Shown here one piece after another: positions 60,889 through 64,000 of a stretch of 64,000 nucleotides of DNA. The notes under the pieces were generated by a model. The model worked only from the letters and a program-made list of their open reading frames with translations, was not told the DNA's origin and did no database searches. Position numbers and translations under genes: made by a program. Every line of letters starts with the position of its first letter. The stretch's first letter is position 1. The stretch comes from JACDHG01 sp963815295 (GTDB taxonomy: Bacteria; Actinomycetota; Actinomycetes; Propionibacteriales; Nocardioidaceae): positions 1,364,001-1,428,000 of the forward strand of contig CAWFFZ010000008.1 of assembly GCA_963815295.1 (NCBI GenBank), given 5' to 3'.

Positions 60889-61716
60889 CTAGCCGTTGAA
60901 CGTGTCTGGGTTCGAGCCGATCCGGGCGTCGGCGTCAAGGGCGTCGATGGAGGCACGGTCCTCGTCGTCCAGCTGGAAACCGAACAGGTCGAGGTTCTCC
61001 TGAATGCGCTCCCTATGCACGGACTTCGGGATCACCACGTTGCCGAGGTCGAGGTGCCAGCGGAGGATCGCCTGCGCAGGACTGACGGAGTGTTTGGCAG
61101 CGATCCCCTTGAGCGCCGGCTCGTCGAGGTTCTTACCGCGCGCGATCGGGCTCCATGCCTGGGTGACAATGCCGTGCTCGGCGTGGAAGTCGCGCAGGCC
61201 CCGCTGCTGCAGCCACGGGTGCAGCTCGACCTGATTGATCGCCGGCACGATCTGCGTCTCGTCGAACAGTCGCTGGAGGTGGGACTGGTGGAAGTTCGAG
61301 ACGCCGATGCTGCGGACGCGCCCGTCGGCATACAACTTCTCGAACGCCCTCCACGTGTCGACATACCGCTCACGCGCGGGCAAGGGCCAATGGATGAGGT
61401 ACAGGTCGACGTAGTCGAGCCCGAGGAGGTTGATACTGCTGTCGAACGCCTTCAGCGTTTCGTCGTAGCCCTGGTCGGAGTTCGCCAGCTTCGTCGTGAT
61501 GAACAGGTCGTCGCGAGCGATGCCTGACTCGGCGACCGCTTCCCCGACTGCCCGCTCGTTCGCGTACAGCTTCGCGGTGTCGATGTGGCGGTAACCGACG
61601 TCGAGGGCGGTCGCGACCGCCTGCTTGGTCTCCACGTCAGGAATCAGGAAGACACCGAACCCCACCTGCGGGATCTCGACGCCGTTGTTGAAGGTCAATG
61701 AGGGAGTAGGTGCCAT
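60889..61716 (-). CDS. aldo/keto reductase (2,5-diketo-D-gluconate reductase type)
   Basis: A 275-aa NADPH-dependent reductase of the AKR5 group. GYRHIDTAKLYANERAVGEA has the catalytic Asp and Tyr, LFITTKLAN the Lys, and DLYLIHWPLP the His. VIPKSVHRERIQENLDLF is the NADP-binding C-terminus. The substrate is unknown; it may reduce dicarbonyls or methylglyoxal. ATG 61716 has TACGTT 6 nt upstream; the longer open frame is not needed. Confidence 0.92.
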   Translation of the reverse strand: MAPTPSLTFNNGVEIPQVGFGVFLIPDVETKQAVATALDVGYRHIDTAKLYANERAVGEAVAESGIARDDLFITTKLANSDQGYDETLKAFDSSINLLGLDYVDLYLIHWPLPARERYVDTWRAFEKLYADGRVRSIGVSNFHQSHLQRLFDETQIVPAINQVELHPWLQQRGLRDFHAEHGIVTQAWSPIARGKNLDEPALKGIAAKHSVSPAQAILRWHLDLGNVVIPKSVHRERIQENLDLFGFQLDDEDRASIDALDADARIGSNPDTFNG

Positions 61717-61722
61717 CCAGAA

Positions 61723-61728
61723 AACGTA
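61723..61728 (-). promoter_or_regulatory. -10 hexamer TACGTT, leaderless type
   Basis: TACGTT ends 6 nt before the ATG of the second aldo/keto reductase. Confidence 0.45.
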
Positions 61729-61804
61729 GCAGCGCGCTCGGGCCGGAACGCAGCGGTATGCTTGACACATCAACTAGATTCGACCAGCTCACGAAGGACT
61801 AGCG

Positions 61805-62599
61805 ATGCCCGAGCCCGCGACGCCACCGATGCCGGTGATCTATCTGAGTCATGGGGCTCCCCCGCTCGCCGACGACACCGAATGGACCGGCCAGCTCGCC
61901 GCCTGGTCTGCCGACCTGCCCAAGCCCACGGCAATCCTCGTCGTCTCTGCCCACTGGGAAGAAGCACCGTTGACGCTCGGTGCCACCGAGACCGTGCCCC
62001 TCGTGTACGACTTCTGGGGCTTCCCGGAGCGCTACTACCAGGTCGAGTACGCCGCACCGGGCGCACCGGACCTGGCCGCCAAGGTCCGCGAGCTACTCAA
62101 GACGCCGCAGCACGACGTGCACGATGCACCTGCACGCGGTCTCGACCATGGCGCCTACGTACCTCTGGTCGAGATGTTCCCAGCCGCCGACGTACCGACC
62201 CTCCAGATGTCGATGCCAACGCTCGACCCAACGACATTGTTCGAGGTCGGTCGCAGGCTTCGACCCCTGCGTGACGAAGGCGTCTTGATCCTCGGTAGCG
62301 GTTTCACCACACACAACCTGCGCCTGATCGACATGCACCGGCCGAGCGATGCGCCGGCACCGGGCTGGTCGCGCGAGTTCGACGACTGGATCGAGCGTGC
62401 CATCGCCGCTCGCGACATCGACGCCGTGATCGACTTCCTGAACAAGGCGCCGGCGGCGACTCTCGCGCACCCGCGCACCGAACACTTCGCGCCGCTGTTC
62501 GTCAGCCTCGGCGCGAGCATCGACGACCTGCGCGAGGAGACATCGGTGATAGACGGATTTTGGTACGGCCTCTCCAAGCGCTCGTGGCAATTCAACTGA
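61805..62599 (+). CDS. LigB-type extradiol dioxygenase family protein (DODA-like)
   Basis: A 264-aa zinc or iron enzyme of the class III extradiol dioxygenase fold. VIYLSHGAPPLADD (metal His), VVSAHWEEAPLTLG, YDFWGFPERYY, GLDHGAYVPLVEMFPAADVP and LGSGFTTHNLR are the family motifs in order. Members open catechol-type rings, though many have unknown substrates. GAAGGA stands upstream of the ATG. Confidence 0.88.
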   Translation: MPEPATPPMPVIYLSHGAPPLADDTEWTGQLAAWSADLPKPTAILVVSAHWEEAPLTLGATETVPLVYDFWGFPERYYQVEYAAPGAPDLAAKVRELLKTPQHDVHDAPARGLDHGAYVPLVEMFPAADVPTLQMSMPTLDPTTLFEVGRRLRPLRDEGVLILGSGFTTHNLRLIDMHRPSDAPAPGWSREFDDWIERAIAARDIDAVIDFLNKAPAATLAHPRTEHFAPLFVSLGASIDDLREETSVIDGFWYGLSKRSWQFN

Positions 62600-62612
62600 C
62601 GCCCCGCTGCGA

Positions 62613-62618
62613 TACGGT
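62613..62618 (+). promoter_or_regulatory. -10 hexamer TACGGT, leaderless type
   Basis: TACGGT ends 6 nt before the GTG of the peptide deformylase gene. Confidence 0.45.
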
Positions 62619-62624
62619 CCCTCG

Positions 62625-63185
62625 GTGACCATCCTTCCGCCCGGCGGCACTGCCCGGCCGATGGTGCGCTGGGGCACAGCCGTCATGCACCGTCGGTGCC
62701 GCCCGGTCGAGACGTTCGATGACGACCTGGCCGAACTCGTCGCCGACATGGTTGCCACGATGTATGCCGCTGATGGTGTGGGCCTAGCGGCCAACCAGGT
62801 CGGTGTCTCCCTCGCCGTGTTCGTGTTCGACTGTCCCGCGGTCGACGAGGCAGGCGGCGCCGCCGGGGTGGTGTGCAACCCGGTCCTCCAGGTGCCCGAA
62901 GGGAAGGACCGCCGACTCGTCGAAAGCGACGAGGGCTGTCTGTCCCTGCCGGGAGCCTTCGTGCCCTGCGCGCGTGCCGACTACGCCGAGGTGACCGGAG
63001 TCGACCACCACGGACAGCCGGTGCGCCACGCCGGGACAGGCCTCGTGGCGCGCTGCCTGCAGCATGAGAGCGACCATCTCATCGGCACCGTCTTCGGCGA
63101 CAAGCTCTCGACCAAAGTTCGGCGCAAGCTCTTCAAAGAAGCGGCGAGCGTCGCCGACGATTTCCCGCCCGGTTGGCCGGCGTAA
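62625..63185 (+). CDS. def: peptide deformylase
   Basis: It removes the formyl group from new N-terminal methionines. The 186-aa protein has all three motifs: GVGLAANQVG, EGCLSLPGAF (Cys ligand) and QHESDHLIG (two His ligands and the catalytic Glu). It is a soluble ribosome-associated metalloenzyme. A second def copy may exist elsewhere in the genome. Confidence 0.95.
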   Translation: MTILPPGGTARPMVRWGTAVMHRRCRPVETFDDDLAELVADMVATMYAADGVGLAANQVGVSLAVFVFDCPAVDEAGGAAGVVCNPVLQVPEGKDRRLVESDEGCLSLPGAFVPCARADYAEVTGVDHHGQPVRHAGTGLVARCLQHESDHLIGTVFGDKLSTKVRRKLFKEAASVADDFPPGWPA

Positions 63186-63249
63186 GGATCCGACGCTCAA
63201 TCGGTCAGGGCAGGGCCACAGTCGGACTTTCGGCAGGAGAGAGACCGAG

Positions 63250-64000
63250 TCAGCCCGCGTCGAGCACGTAGAGGGGTCGGTCGCGGTGGGAACGGACGGC
63301 GTACATGGCAGCATCCGCACGTTTGAGCACCTCGGCCGGCTCGACGCCAGGGGTGATCATGGCGATGCCGATGCTGACACCCACGCGAAGCTCGGTTCCG
63401 TCGATCTCGATCGGCGCGCTCATCGCGGCGGAAATGCGCTCAGCGAGCATCTGCGCTGCATCCTCGAGGAGCGGGAAGCTCACCACGACGAACTCGTCGC
63501 CACCGAACCTTCCGGCGGTGTCCTGCGAGCGGACCACGGAGTGCAGCCGCGTGGCGAGCGCTGCCAGGGCGTCGTCTCCGACGAGGTGACCGCGTTCGTC
63601 GTTGATCGCCTTGAAGCTGTCGAGGTCGCAGAACAGGAGAGCCCCACACTCACCCTGCTCGTTCGCCAGACTTACGGCCTCGGCCAGTCGGTCCATGATC
63701 ACGAGGCGGTTGGGCAACCCGGTCAGCGCGTCGTGCTGGGCCAGCTTGGTGAGCTCGCGCTCTTCGGCCTTCGCCTGGGTGATGTCGACGATCTGACACA
63801 GGACGCCTGCTTCACCGGGTGACAGGTCGAGCGCCGCTGCCTCGACCAGACCCCAGAACTCGCCACCGTCGGAGCCGACGAACGGCACCTCGACACGCAA
63901 GGCGCCGTGGCCCTTGTCGAGCAGTCTCGACAGCAGGGACGAAAGCGGTTCGCCGCGGATGACGCTGAACACCTGGTCGACGGGCTCGTGCCGCGATCCG
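63250..64000 (-). CDS. PAS-GGDEF diguanylate cyclase, C-terminal part
   Basis: About 250 residues are visible; the N-terminus is beyond the right edge. A PAS-like segment (GSDGGEFWGLVEAAALDL, then GVLCQIVDITQAKAEEREL) leads into a full GGDEF domain with HDALTGLPNRLVIMDRL, LFCDLDSFKAINDERGHLVGDDAL and RFGGDEFVV. The catalytic motif is intact, so it should make cyclic di-GMP, in contrast to the EAL enzyme at 42.4-43.5 kb. Confidence 0.92.
   Translation of the reverse strand, partial: GSRHEPVDQVFSVIRGEPLSSLLSRLLDKGHGALRVEVPFVGSDGGEFWGLVEAAALDLSPGEAGVLCQIVDITQAKAEERELTKLAQHDALTGLPNRLVIMDRLAEAVSLANEQGECGALLFCDLDSFKAINDERGHLVGDDALAALATRLHSVVRSQDTAGRFGGDEFVVVSFPLLEDAAQMLAERISAAMSAPIEIDGTELRVGVSIGIAMITPGVEPAEVLKRADAAMYAVRSHRDRPLYVLDAG

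Overview
The window is GC-rich actinobacterial chromosome. It carries a complete Pup-proteasome locus, the mycothiol ligase MshC, an F420-type luciferase-like oxidoreductase, GlgC/GlgA glycogen genes, and the conserved actinobacterial set of SCO1664-like, DUF3090 and MSMEG_4193-like phosphatase genes. Gene content and order suggest a member of Propionibacteriales/Nocardioidaceae. That placement is inference; no 16S rRNA or marker tree was available.

Layout: 1-6500 holds a P-loop kinase (cut by the window edge), a 5'-3' exonuclease-like protein, the HelY helicase, a diacylglycerol kinase-like protein, a small conserved protein without an obvious start codon, and TatC/TatA. 6558-17510 is the proteasome region, read on the minus strand: TrmI, ARC/Mpa, Dop, Pup, PrcB, PrcA, PafA, an FKBP lipoprotein and PafB/PafC. 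17553-29219 holds an M50 site-2 protease, a RecB-like nuclease, a five-gene peptide ABC transporter and MetH. 29357-42137 holds PAC2, GDPD, MshC, the SCO1664/DUF3090/phosphatase trio, CorA, UppP, LLM oxidoreductase, aldo/keto reductase, GH15, DUF5703 and an M20 peptidase.

tRNA-Leu(GAG) at 42236-42321 opens a region that looks accessory (about 42.3-46.6 kb). It has an EAL protein with a truncated GGDEF domain, small orphan proteins, an Arg/Asp-repeat protein, a lysin-like SLT+M23 protein without a signal peptide, and a 468-bp stretch with no gene. Next comes the most interesting unit, 46786-49046: a 75-residue Asp/Gly-rich repeat peptide, a JmjC/cupin-4 oxygenase starting 3 nt after it, and a Suc_Fer-like thioredoxin-fold ferredoxin overlapping the oxygenase. 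I read this as a candidate peptide-modifying system, with a precursor, an Fe(II)/2-oxoglutarate hydroxylase and a redox or maturation partner. The rest of the window has a DUF4129/MoxR/DUF58 cluster, PAP2, a methyltransferase, a cyclophilin, gamma-glutamyltransferase, a frameshifted glgC beside intact glgA, AlkD, a second aldo/keto reductase, a LigB-type dioxygenase, peptide deformylase and a GGDEF protein cut by the right edge.

Two window-wide patterns stand out. First, most first genes of transcription units have a TANNNT -10 hexamer ending 6-7 nt before the start codon, the architecture of leaderless mRNAs; I used it to choose several starts. Second, long perfect or near-perfect inverted repeats sit between genes, mostly convergent ones. 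One palindrome occurs almost identically at two distant sites.
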